Position numbers and translations under genes: made by a program
The notes under the pieces: model-generated
The model's database searches: none
The model's input: the letters and a program-made list of their open reading frames with translations, nothing else
Told to the model about the DNA's origin: nothing
Shown here: positions 14,115 through 20,209 of the stretch, one piece after another
Layout: the number at the start of each line of letters is the position of its first letter
Numbering within the stretch: position 1 is the stretch's first letter
Source: a virus
Reading direction: 5' to 3' (one strand)
Length of the DNA stretch: 20,209 nucleotides
IMG/VR virus record: IMGVR_UViG_3300017764_000157
Span: 1 to 20,209 of that record

Positions 14115-16978
14115 TAGCTAAGAAGTCCTCCGGGTCGTTTTTGCTTAACCAGCTCAGCCTGCACAGCTGTACCAATTGCAGAGCCAAGAGCCTTAGCATT
14201 TGGCTGATCGCCTTGCACGTTAGATCCAGAAGCATCAACGTTCACAACTACGTTACCAACACCACCACCAGAAGATTCAACACCAAGCCTGCCATTTGCT
14301 CCACGACGCAAAGGCATGATTGCCTCGGTGCCAGCCTCACCCATCAAGCCGTAGTTGCCGACTCCGCCCTGTTTGTACTGGAATAAAGTTGGTTTTGTAA
14401 CTAGACCACCCTTGGCGTAAGGGACAATTCCGTTCTTAGCTACTGCAAGGCCATTTGCTGCCATAGCGCCGACACCACCGGGAATTGTTGTAGGAGGAGT
14501 CATTCCTTTAGTTACAGCTCCTTTCGCTGCGCCAAGACCCAAGAAACTGCCTACTCCTGGAATAGCGGAAAGGGCTTGAAATAGGGCAGCCTTGGCAATC
14601 ATTCGCGACAGGTCTTGCAATATCGACTTGGCCATATCAGCAAAACTTGCCTTGCCAGTAGTGACAAAATCAGCAAAAGCATCTCCAAAACTATTAACTG
14701 CTTGAATGCCAGCCTCACCCAATGCAGTATTGAGATCCATTGCTGACTCAAATACCTCTTTCAAACCATCCTTGAACTTGCCTAGAGGGCTTGAAGCTTC
14801 TTCAAGTGCAGCACGTACAGCCTCAAACTGTTCGGGGAATAGCTTGGTGAGTTCGAAGGCTTGCTGCCTGATCTCTGCTTGTCTACCTTCCTCTTCTGTT
14901 ATCTCTCCTGTTACTAATTTAATCTGGCTGAGAGCAAGTGCTTTTTCTTGCTCTTTCTTGATCTTGTCTTCTGCTTGCTTCCTCTGTCTCTCCTCTAACG
15001 CAAAAATATCATTAGCAGCTTGTACGTTAATTTTATTGATTTCTACTCGTCGTTTTTGAGGAAGAAGTGACTTAGCCGCCTCTAGTGCAATTTTTTGCTG
15101 CGCTAATATGTCCTCTTTAGTTATCTCAACACCTTTTCTCTTTAAATTATTGGCGGCAATCAATGCATCTGCTTCTGGCTTTAATATGTCTTGCGTCCCT
15201 TTGCGGCCACTGCCGCCTTCGTCATCTTCTTCGGCAACAGGGTTGTACTTGAAAGGAGACTTAGGGTCTCTTTTTACAGGTGTAGTCAAACGTTCCAGAG
15301 CTTTATCGAATCCCGCGATTTCTTTTCTAAGTTCTACAATTCTATTCCTAACTTTGATAGGAGCCTCTTCTACGGTTTGCCCCTTGTAAAGAGATCCTAA
15401 CTGATCTTCAAGTTCCTTCTCAGCGGTTGCTCTTAAAGATTTAGTTGAGGAAATTTTTGTTGCTCTTTCTTCATTTGAGAGACTTGCATATGTCTGTCCA
15501 GGCTTAAGCTTGGCAAGCTCTTGCAATTCTTTTTTTTGTCGCCCAAGGGCGTTGGTTACTGCAACAATGCCTGCAACAATGCCTGCAACTGCTAACGCTC
15601 CGCCAAACAATGGGTTTATAGCCATTGAAGCCGTCAGCGCACCAATTCCAGTGGCCGAACCCTTAGCAGCTATGCCTAAGAGTCCAAGCCCTGACGCTAA
15701 ATTTGTAAGGGTACTAATTAAACCTGCGGCAGTAATTATGCCTACAAAGGTTCCTAAGCCTGCCAATGCTGGACCTAAATTGTTAGCCAAGCCAGACATT
15801 GCTTTGGCAATTACTTTTGCTGCCTTAACCATCGATGGCGTTATGTCTTGAATAAATTTTGTGAAAGTATCCTGCAACTCGGCTCCAGTCTCACCCAATG
15901 CCAAGCCAACAGACGCCCTCATTTCATCGAAAGCGACAGTAAGCCTTGTGCCAGCCTCAGCGTTTGAAGCGGCAATTTTTAGAGCGGTTCCAGAGTATTT
16001 AACGCCTAATTCTTCAATAAATGCCATTAACTCATTAAGACCAACCGTTCCTGCTTTTAAATTCTTTTGAAGCTCAGGCAAGGTCATCTTGTTGGCCTTA
16101 GCAAACAAAGTTACAGCACCAGGCAAACGTTCTCCAAGCTGCCCAGATAGCTCTTCTGCGCTGACCTTACCTTTTGAGAACACCTGCACCATGGCAGTAA
16201 TCGCGCCTTTCACATCCTCGGTACTGCCACCAGTGGCTTTAATTGCCGCAGTTACGTTTTTAAATGTTGTCTCGGCATCTTGCAAAGGTCCGCCAGCCCC
16301 AGTTACAGCCGCAGTCAATCGAGTTACACCTCGGACTGCATCTTGCTGCGGAACGTTTAGAGAGCGTGTGACTTGAGCCGCGGTATCTAAAGCTGATGTG
16401 TAATTTTCTTGAGATCCAGCAACACCACGAAGAGCTATCTGAAGTTTTTGAATTTGCGCCGAATAATCAGCAGCAGCGCCAATAGATTTCCTAATACCAC
16501 CAACTTGAGCGCCAATAGCAGCGCCAGCGAAAGCTCCCTGAACACCGCCAAAGGCACCTAGTGCGCCGCCGATCGCACCTTCAGGCCCACCAAAAATGCC
16601 GCCAGAAATAACGGCGCCAGCCACCTGTGTTGCCTGACGAGCCCCGCCACCACCTCTTTGACCTTGCGCCTTGCTTAATTGCTTTTCATACTTTCCAATG
16701 TCAGCTGTTAGCTCTTTGAACTCCTTGCTATTGATGTCTGCTTCTCTTCTTAATGCCCTTAATGCTGTAACTTGCCCTTCAATCGTGCTGATGCTTCTAT
16801 TGCCTTGCTTTGCAAAGTCGTTTATTGATCTTCTTACTTTTTCAATAGAAGGAGCCGTCTTGCCTGTTATTACTTTTAAGTTTTTTATTGAATTGCCAAT
16901 CTTGTCAATTATCTGCTGAGAGCCAGATCCCGCCTTAAAATCAAGCCTGATGGAAAGAGTGTCAATTGCCTTTGCCAT
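14114..16978 (-). CDS. H: Tail length tape measure protein
   Basis: This 954-aa protein sets tail length and is thought to pass through the membrane during DNA entry. Residues 1-110 are helical and charged. Residues 110-165 are Gly/Ala-rich (GGPEGAIGGALGAFGG). Residues 160-350 match the tape-measure N-terminal domain (SAEELSGQLGERLPGAV, AGTVGLNELMAFIEELG, NAEAGTRLTVAFDEM). Residues 400-478 hold three or four hydrophobic stretches that could span a membrane. Residues 620-730 form a coiled coil rich in Lys, Glu and Gln. Residues 743-812 resemble the lambda tape-measure C-terminal region (FGDAFADFVTTGKASFADM). The YGLMGEAGTEAIMPLRRG motif near 870-890 is typical of tape-measure C-termini. At about 0.15 nm per residue the tail would be near 140 nm. 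The start overlaps the gpT stop by 17 nt. Confidence 0.95.
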   Translation of the reverse strand: MAKAIDTLSIRLDFKAGSGSQQIIDKIGNSIKNLKVITGKTAPSIEKVRRSINDFAKQGNRSISTIEGQVTALRALRREADINSKEFKELTADIGKYEKQLSKAQGQRGGGGARQATQVAGAVISGGIFGGPEGAIGGALGAFGGVQGAFAGAAIGAQVGGIRKSIGAAADYSAQIQKLQIALRGVAGSQENYTSALDTAAQVTRSLNVPQQDAVRGVTRLTAAVTGAGGPLQDAETTFKNVTAAIKATGGSTEDVKGAITAMVQVFSKGKVSAEELSGQLGERLPGAVTLFAKANKMTLPELQKNLKAGTVGLNELMAFIEELGVKYSGTALKIAASNAEAGTRLTVAFDEMRASVGLALGETGAELQDTFTKFIQDITPSMVKAAKVIAKAMSGLANNLGPALAGLGTFVGIITAAGLISTLTNLASGLGLLGIAAKGSATGIGALTASMAINPLFGGALAVAGIVAGIVAVTNALGRQKKELQELAKLKPGQTYASLSNEERATKISSTKSLRATAEKELEDQLGSLYKGQTVEEAPIKVRNRIVELRKEIAGFDKALERLTTPVKRDPKSPFKYNPVAEEDDEGGSGRKGTQDILKPEADALIAANNLKRKGVEITKEDILAQQKIALEAAKSLLPQKRRVEINKINVQAANDIFALEERQRKQAEDKIKKEQEKALALSQIKLVTGEITEEEGRQAEIRQQAFELTKLFPEQFEAVRAALEEASSPLGKFKDGLKEVFESAMDLNTALGEAGIQAVNSFGDAFADFVTTGKASFADMAKSILQDLSRMIAKAALFQALSAIPGVGSFLGLGAAKGAVTKGMTPPTTIPGGVGAMAANGLAVAKNGIVPYAKGGLVTKPTLFQYKQGGVGNYGLMGEAGTEAIMPLRRGANGRLGVESSGGGVGNVVVNVDASGSNVQGDQPNAKALGSAIGTAVQAELVKQKRPGGLLS

Positions 16979-17318
16979 CAGAGCGTTTCCGGAGTTCCTT
17001 TAGGGCTGCCGCCTCCATTATCTGGAGACGCTCAAGCATGTCTCTACGATCCTCCACATTGTAGAGGCCAAACAAGCCTTCGGAACCTAGCAGTACTTCA
17101 TATTTCAATCCGACATATCCACTCATTGAAACCTGCCACTGGGTCTGCAGTCGCAGAAACATGATGACTGCATCCCAGTTTTCTTCCCAAACCTCAAAAT
17201 CCGTAGACTCTGTCGGCTCCGGCTTTGGCAAAATCATTCCAAAAGCAGCTGCATCATCATTGGTGCTGTCCTCGACTTCTTTGCCGCCGGACGCCCAATA
17301 AATCGCAGCCTCTCTTAG
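16962..17318 (-). CDS. gpT-like extension of the tail assembly chaperone (reached by -1 frameshift)
   Basis: This frame is open from the frameshift point (CTA at 17318) to the stop at 16962, adding 118 residues to gpG to make a 228-aa gpG-T protein. It contains LREAAIYWASGGK, MILPKPEPTE, FEVWEENWDAVIMFLRLQTQW, GYVGLKYEVLL and MEAAALKELRKR. The W..NW.....FLRLQTQW....G..GL.Y pattern is the DUF1799-type family found between gpG and the tape measure in lambda-like phages. An ATG lies at 17237, but the open reading continues in frame upstream to the heptamer, so frameshifted expression is preferred over independent initiation. In lambda, gpGT binds the tape measure and recruits tube protein. The end overlaps the tape measure by 17 nt. 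Confidence 0.85.
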   Translation of the reverse strand, partial: LREAAIYWASGGKEVEDSTNDDAAAFGMILPKPEPTESTDFEVWEENWDAVIMFLRLQTQWQVSMSGYVGLKYEVLLGSEGLFGLYNVEDRRDMLERLQIMEAAALKELRKRSDGKGN

Positions 17319-17647
17319 TTTCCCGCTTCCGCTCCCTCGTAAGTTTTGGTGTAAGCCGCAAGGACAGCTTTCACCCAGTCGACATCGTCAGAGAACGATT
17401 CAAGCTCTTTACTGGAAAAAGGCACTTCTTTACCTTCCTCATCCTGGATGCCTTCCCAGCCAATCATCACTTTCTTCAATAACGGCAATCCTGACTCTTC
17501 CCCTAAAGACTCAAGTTCAGAAAGCTTTACTCGTTTGAATACAGCCGTAAACTCAAACTTGTCAAATTCGCCCGGACGATCTTCGCTTGGTTCTGTTACT
17601 TGTACGGGCCACTTAAAAGTTTTTACCTTTTTACGTACAAAAGCCAT
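17315..17647 (-). CDS. G: Tail assembly chaperone, lambda gpG-like
   Basis: This 110-aa protein begins KTFKWPVQV and has EFDKFEFTAVFKRVKLSELE, KKVMIGWEGIQDEEGKEV and VKAVLAAYTKTYEGAEAGN. The FTA.FKR and GW..I.DE.G patterns match lambda-like tail chaperones encoded just before the tape measure. It is expected to coat the tape measure during assembly and to be made in excess over the frameshifted G-T form. The last two sense codons lie in the slippery heptamer. The gene stands 80 nt downstream of the tube gene, with an intrinsic terminator between them, so its transcription probably depends on read-through or a separate promoter. No clear Shine-Dalgarno was seen before ATG 17647. Confidence 0.88.
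   Translation of the reverse strand: MAFVRKKVKTFKWPVQVTEPSEDRPGEFDKFEFTAVFKRVKLSELESLGEESGLPLLKKVMIGWEGIQDEEGKEVPFSSKELESFSDDVDWVKAVLAAYTKTYEGAEAGN
17318..17324 (-). promoter_or_regulatory. Programmed -1 frameshift slippery heptamer GGGAAAC
   Basis: In the gpG frame the codons are GCG GGA AAC TAA, so the heptamer G GGA AAC fits X XXY YYZ exactly and is followed immediately by the gpG stop. Stepping back one base leads into CTA AGA GAG, a frame that stays open through the whole gpT-like segment. Lambda uses GGGAAAG at the equivalent place. I saw no convincing downstream stem-loop or pseudoknot by eye; the adjacent stop codon may itself provide the pause. Confidence 0.9.
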
Positions 17648-17679
17648 TGGGTAAGTGCATAAGCAGAATTAGCTTACAC

Positions 17680-17707
17680 AAAAAAAGGGAGCCTGAAAAG
17701 GCTCCCT
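17680..17707 (-). terminator. Intrinsic terminator after the tail tube gene
   Basis: Read on the minus strand, AGGGAGCCT, loop TTTC and AGGCTCCCT form a perfect 9-bp stem that runs straight into a T tract (TTTTTT, then GTG). It lies 21 nt past the tube gene stop and 33 nt before the gpG start. The inferred role is to keep tube protein mRNA abundant while letting less through to the chaperone, tape-measure and tip genes. Confidence 0.88.
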
Positions 17708-17727
17708 AAAACTCAACAGAGGCTTGA

Positions 17728-18663
17728 TCAGGTGTAAACGATCTCTACCTCGTCGTTTCCAGCACTGCTAGGAATTGCTGTGAATGGAATTTCCAGCATT
17801 GCAATCCCATCAAGATCGCCATAAGAGACATCAGCAATGTCGCCTCGTGCAGAGTCAACCTTGACGATGTTTCCAGCACCGGTTCCATGCGTGAACTCAA
17901 TGATCCCAAGCGTGTCAGCCAATGCTGTCGCGAAGTAGTCCTTAGTGGCAAGCGCAACAGCCTCAATGCTGAGGTTCCCACTCACGTTCCTGTTTGTGAG
18001 AAGAACTTCTCCAGTGCCGCCAACAAGTTCTCGATAGACAATTTCATTGCCGATATCAAGCGAATAAGTTGACAACTTGGCAGTAGTCAGCCCCATTACA
18101 TTGAGACCAGTAGTGTTGCCTTGCTTAAAGATCAAAGGAGTTGCTTGATCCGCATAAGTAACGCTTGGCTGAGCACTGTCATCTGGTGGCACATAGATTC
18201 CAGTTAGCGTGAAATCAAGTGTTGGGATTTCGCCCACGTTTGCCGAAACAGTAAAAGTGCCCCGAGCACCAGTCACTTTGTGTCTGACACCATCAACGTT
18301 GTAGTGGACAGTGACTGAATCGAAACCTGTGCTGACAGGGGCGTAGGTGACGCTTGTTCCAGCCGCAACAGTCTCGCTAAAGCCACACGCTTTTAGAGCT
18401 TTGCCATACCTAGGAGCAGTCCCAGCCGTACCTGAACCGGCAAGCTCAACACTGAAGGTGCATTCAACACGAGTATTAGCTAGTAACTGCTCAGAAGCTC
18501 CTAAATAAGGACGAATCAAGTCACGGCTAACAATGTCACTCTGTTGAGGCACAATGTTCAAATCGCGAACAAGGACAGCGTCAGCCCCCGTCGGAGTCGG
18601 ATCCGTCCCGTAAGTCGACTCCTCCTCGATCAGAATCAGACGTTTGCGGAGTAGCAGTGCCAT
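17728..18663 (-). CDS. Major tail tube protein
   Basis: This 311-aa protein starts LLLRKRLILIEEESTYGTDP, with DAVLVRDLNI, DIVSRDLIRPYLG and VECTFSVELAGSG, a pattern I associate with siphovirus tube proteins. The middle (VTYAPVSTGFDSVTVHYN, VHYNVDGVRHKVTGARGTF) and the end (LEIPFTAIPSS) are beta-rich, as expected for the tube fold. The protein would stack as rings around the tape measure. ATG 18663 is well supported by AAGGA 8 nt upstream. The start lies 83 nt inside a small upstream open frame, and the gene is followed by a strong terminator, which fits a highly expressed structural protein. Lambda gpV has 246 residues; no separate C-terminal Ig-like domain is obvious. Confidence 0.88.
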   Translation of the reverse strand: MALLLRKRLILIEEESTYGTDPTPTGADAVLVRDLNIVPQQSDIVSRDLIRPYLGASEQLLANTRVECTFSVELAGSGTAGTAPRYGKALKACGFSETVAAGTSVTYAPVSTGFDSVTVHYNVDGVRHKVTGARGTFTVSANVGEIPTLDFTLTGIYVPPDDSAQPSVTYADQATPLIFKQGNTTGLNVMGLTTAKLSTYSLDIGNEIVYRELVGGTGEVLLTNRNVSGNLSIEAVALATKDYFATALADTLGIIEFTHGTGAGNIVKVDSARGDIADVSYGDLDGIAMLEIPFTAIPSSAGNDEVEIVYT

Positions 18664-18775
18664 CGGATTTTTCCTTTGATGGGGTTTGTGGTTGCGTGCG
18701 CCTAATCAAAGTACGAACGCCTGTTTCAGGGTCAAGAAGGTAACTGCCACCTTGACCACTGTGTTCATCTGCCAT
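18581..18775 (-). CDS. Small GGSY protein of the head-tail region
   Basis: This is a 64-aa open frame. Its first half (MADEHSGQGGSYLLDPETGV, then RTLIRRTQP) resembles small phage proteins I recall with a GGSY.RDPETG.L.L..RT.P pattern, encoded beside tube genes; the function is unknown to me. The second half is Ser/Asp/Gly-rich and low complexity, and it overlaps the tube gene start by 83 nt in another frame. The overlap would need a +1 shift to fuse with the tube protein, and no such site is apparent. No Shine-Dalgarno is visible before ATG 18775. The conserved-looking first half makes it likely real; the annotated end is less sure. Confidence 0.55.
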   Translation of the reverse strand: MADEHSGQGGSYLLDPETGVRTLIRRTQPQTPSKEKSDGTATPQTSDSDRGGVDLRDGSDSDGG

Positions 18776-18819
18776 GGTAAATGGAGAGAGTGGTTAGGTT
18801 TTAGCCTAGTCCGAAAGGA

Positions 18820-19245
18820 CTACTGACTTAAATCAGCAACTTCAGTGCGGTAACGAATCTCAAATTCGCAGAAAATAATTCCAGCTGGCTGGTCGGCTTC
18901 TAAAAGCTGAAAACTTGTTTGAGCAGGTTGAACATCAATCGCATAGCCGCCCAAAGTCAGGTCAGCCATCATCTTGCTGTGAAGAGATTCAATCGTGTCA
19001 TCTGCCGCTTGATCTGGAACCGTACCTCTCTCAATTACCGCAATTCTTATGCGAAGAGTCCAATCCAGAGTGGGTAAGCTGGTGTTCTGGACTGGGGTGT
19101 CAGAAACAGGCTCAATAATGATCGCTGGAGACTCCCCCCTAGTCATAGGCTCAACACGGCTTCTGTAAATCCTGGTGCCTACTCCAGTCGTGTTAGCTAG
19201 TGCCGTCTCGATAGCAGCAAGGATGTTTTCGCGTTTTGTTGTCAT
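18820..19245 (-). CDS. Tail terminator protein (gpU-like role)
   Basis: This 141-aa protein begins KRENILAAIETALANTTGV, then RIYRSRVEPMTRGESPAIII and LDWTLRIRIAVIERG. The I..A...AL...TGV..R.YRSR..P..R.E.PA..I pattern is familiar from siphovirus tail terminator or completion proteins encoded between the connector and the tube gene. The later segment DDTIESLHSKMMADLTLGG fits that fold. It is predicted to form the ring that ends tube growth and meets the head connector. ATG 19245 has AAGGA 8 nt upstream, inside the end of the connector gene. Sequence similarity is from memory of the pattern, so the assignment leans partly on position. Confidence 0.72.
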   Translation of the reverse strand: MTTKRENILAAIETALANTTGVGTRIYRSRVEPMTRGESPAIIIEPVSDTPVQNTSLPTLDWTLRIRIAVIERGTVPDQAADDTIESLHSKMMADLTLGGYAIDVQPAQTSFQLLEADQPAGIIFCEFEIRYRTEVADLSQ

Positions 19246-19249
19246 CGAA

Positions 19250-19540
19250 TTAATCCTTCATCAGCATCACACGCATAATCTTGCCATCGTCAAGCAGCAT
19301 TTGCTCACGCACCGTATAAGCAACACCCTCAACAGTCATCGCGTCCCCTCTTGAGACGGCTGAAAAGTCAGAAGTCTTGACCACAACTGCATAATCAGTG
19401 GTCAGTACAACTCCATCAGCAATGATTTCGTTAGGCGATTCAAAGTAGCCAACACTTGTTGTTGATCCTTGAACGACTGGAACCGTAAACCCAGGCGTAT
19501 CGAAGAAAGCGTCTAAATCTTCGGTGAACTCAAGTGCCAT
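19250..19540 (-). CDS. Head-tail connector / joining protein
   Basis: This 96-aa protein contains DLDAFFDTPGFTVPV, GVVLTTDYAVVV, VSRGDAMTVEGVAYTVRE and DDGKIMRVMLMKD. The RGD.(V/M)TV.G..Y.VRE..LDDG strand pattern matches small head-tail joining proteins of the gpFII type. It would sit between the portal-side stopper and the tail terminator. The gene begins directly after the T tract of an intrinsic terminator, so the only purine-rich stretch before ATG 19540 is the GGGGG arm of that hairpin, 9 nt upstream. Its stop is 4 nt before the tail terminator start. Confidence 0.75.
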   Translation of the reverse strand: MALEFTEDLDAFFDTPGFTVPVVQGSTTSVGYFESPNEIIADGVVLTTDYAVVVKTSDFSAVSRGDAMTVEGVAYTVREQMLLDDGKIMRVMLMKD

Positions 19541-19568
19541 AAAAAAAGACCCCCGGTAATCCGGGGGT
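19541..19568 (-). terminator. Intrinsic terminator abutting the connector start codon
   Basis: On the minus strand ACCCCCGG, loop ATTA and CCGGGGGT form an 8-bp GC-rich stem, followed by C and seven T. The T tract touches ATG 19540. It lies 11 nt after the stop of the 126-aa structural gene, so it should limit transcription from the head genes into the tail genes. The 3' arm also contains the only candidate ribosome-binding purines for the next gene. Confidence 0.88.
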
Positions 19569-19579
19569 TATGAAACAAA

Positions 19580-19960
19580 TCAGCCGTACTTAGGAGAGGC
19601 AAGACCCAAAACGCTGACTGCGCCTGCGCCTGTGCCACCCGCGACTGTCACGACACATTTGATGAATCGCTTGGTCTCGTCGCTGTTAACAACAAGCTGT
19701 TCAACTAGCGCAGTATTTGCACCAGTCGTTGTGAATGCAGCGCCAGAAACGTCGGTATAAGTACCGTCAGTAGCGTCTGATTCAGTCAGCTTTACCGCGT
19801 AGGTAACGCTGCCGCCGCCTGCTTCAGCGTCAAGACTGAGAGCGATATCACCCTCATAGTCCTCTAAATCAACTGCAGAACCAGTCTTGGTTGCTGTAGT
19901 TACGTCATTCGCGATGAATGTGAGCAGAGTTGTGGCCCTGCGAGTGTTGCCGATGCTCAT
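19580..19960 (-). CDS. Phage structural protein, possibly head decoration
   Basis: This 126-aa beta-rich protein includes VDLEDYEGDIALSLDAEAG, VKLTESDATDGTYTDVSGA and ETKRFIKCVVTVAGGTG. The VDL..YEG.....D.....G....V.L.ESD....Y..V pattern, followed by a (K/R)R(F/Y)(I/V)(K/R) strand, is one I have seen in hypothetical structural proteins close to capsid genes. Decoration of the capsid or a neck role is inferred only from context. ATG 19960 overlaps the previous stop as ATGA and has GAGGA 7 nt upstream. A strong terminator follows the gene, which suggests that it is the last member of a highly expressed head unit. Confidence 0.7.
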   Translation of the reverse strand: MSIGNTRRATTLLTFIANDVTTATKTGSAVDLEDYEGDIALSLDAEAGGGSVTYAVKLTESDATDGTYTDVSGAAFTTTGANTALVEQLVVNSDETKRFIKCVVTVAGGTGAGAVSVLGLASPKYG

Positions 19961-20187
19961 TCTTTAGTCCTCTTGCGAGTAGTGGTCTTTGGCTTAGCAG
20001 CCTTCTCTTCAGAAGACGCTTCTTTAGCAACAGGCTTTGCCTCACAAGCTTCAGCTTCTCCCTTGAACTCGACAGCTTTGCCGAGGTTGATCAAAGTTGC
20101 AGCTTGCTGGTATTCAACCTCCAAAATGGAGCCCGCCGAAACGGACTCCCCGGAGATCATTACCTGTCTCAGAATTTCAATCTTCAT
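19957..20187 (-). CDS. Small phage hypothetical protein with Lys-rich tail
   Basis: This 76-aa protein starts MKIEILRQVMISGESVSAGS and continues ILEVEYQQAATLINLGKAVE, a pattern like the short phage proteins that read V...G....GE.L.L....A..LI..GKA. The last ~30 residues are charged and low complexity (EEKAAKPKTTTRKRTKE), probably disordered and possibly nucleic-acid binding. The function is unknown. It ends with an ATGA overlap into the 126-aa structural gene. No Shine-Dalgarno is clear upstream of ATG 20187, where only 22 nt of window remain. Confidence 0.6.
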   Translation of the reverse strand: MKIEILRQVMISGESVSAGSILEVEYQQAATLINLGKAVEFKGEAEACEAKPVAKEASSEEKAAKPKTTTRKRTKE

Positions 20188-20209
20188 GAGTCAGAAACGA
20201 TTGAACAAG

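Noticed and set aside
14141-16919. Several plus-strand open frames opposite the tape measure
   Set aside because: Their translations are low-complexity mirrors of the Ala/Gly/Leu-rich minus-strand gene, with no family resemblance.
16962-17237. gpT as an independent gene from ATG 17237
   Set aside because: The same frame is open upstream to the GGGAAAC heptamer in the gpG gene, so the frameshift product explains it better.
18581-18663. Frameshift fusion of the small GGSY frame to the tube protein
   Set aside because: It would need a +1 shift with no visible site, and the tube gene has its own AAGGA and ATG at good spacing.
18807-18822. Third intrinsic terminator
   Set aside because: The 6-bp stem is perfect, but no T tract follows on either strand.

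Overview
The window is a continuous late structural module of a long-tailed (siphovirus, lambda-type) phage or prophage. Every credible gene lies on the minus strand, so transcription runs from the right edge (about 20200) to the left edge (1). No tRNA, CRISPR array, insertion sequence, integrase or lysis gene was seen. Base composition is moderate, spacing is very tight, and the fibre and receptor-binding domains (S74 chaperone, LamG plus DUF7483/SPRY-like repeats, a cupredoxin insert) resemble those of marine phages. An aquatic host, possibly a picocyanobacterium, is a reasonable guess, but nothing here proves the host.

From right to left, 20187-18581 carries small head-completion and head-tail genes: a 76-aa hypothetical protein, a 126-aa structural protein, a connector, a tail terminator and a small GGSY protein. 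Next come the tail tube protein (18663-17728) and the tail assembly chaperone pair. The pair is gpG (17647-17315) and a gpT extension reached by a -1 frameshift at a GGGAAAC heptamer directly before the gpG stop. The 954-aa tape measure (16978-14114) follows. The lambda-order tail tip set is then M (14114-13773), L (13773-12742), a K function split into a JAMM protease (12791-12450) and an NlpC/P60 hydrolase (12474-12085), I (12110-10806) and J (10799-6891). Last is a run of five fibre or receptor-binding genes: an S74-chaperone fibre, three short fibres, and a giant LamG/DUF7483/SPRY protein that runs off the left edge.

Together these genes build one tail. The chaperones load the tape measure, the tube protein polymerises around it, the terminator caps it, the connector joins it to the head, M/L/K/I/J make the tip, and the fibres decorate the tip. 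Two strong intrinsic terminators, after the 126-aa structural gene and after the tube gene, divide the operon into expression tiers. Many junctions are ATGA, TAATG or TGATG overlaps, which suggests translational coupling. The most notable points are the frameshift site, the predicted copper-type cupredoxin domain inserted in J, the terminator abutting the connector start codon, and the internal module duplications in the fibres and the giant receptor-binding protein.
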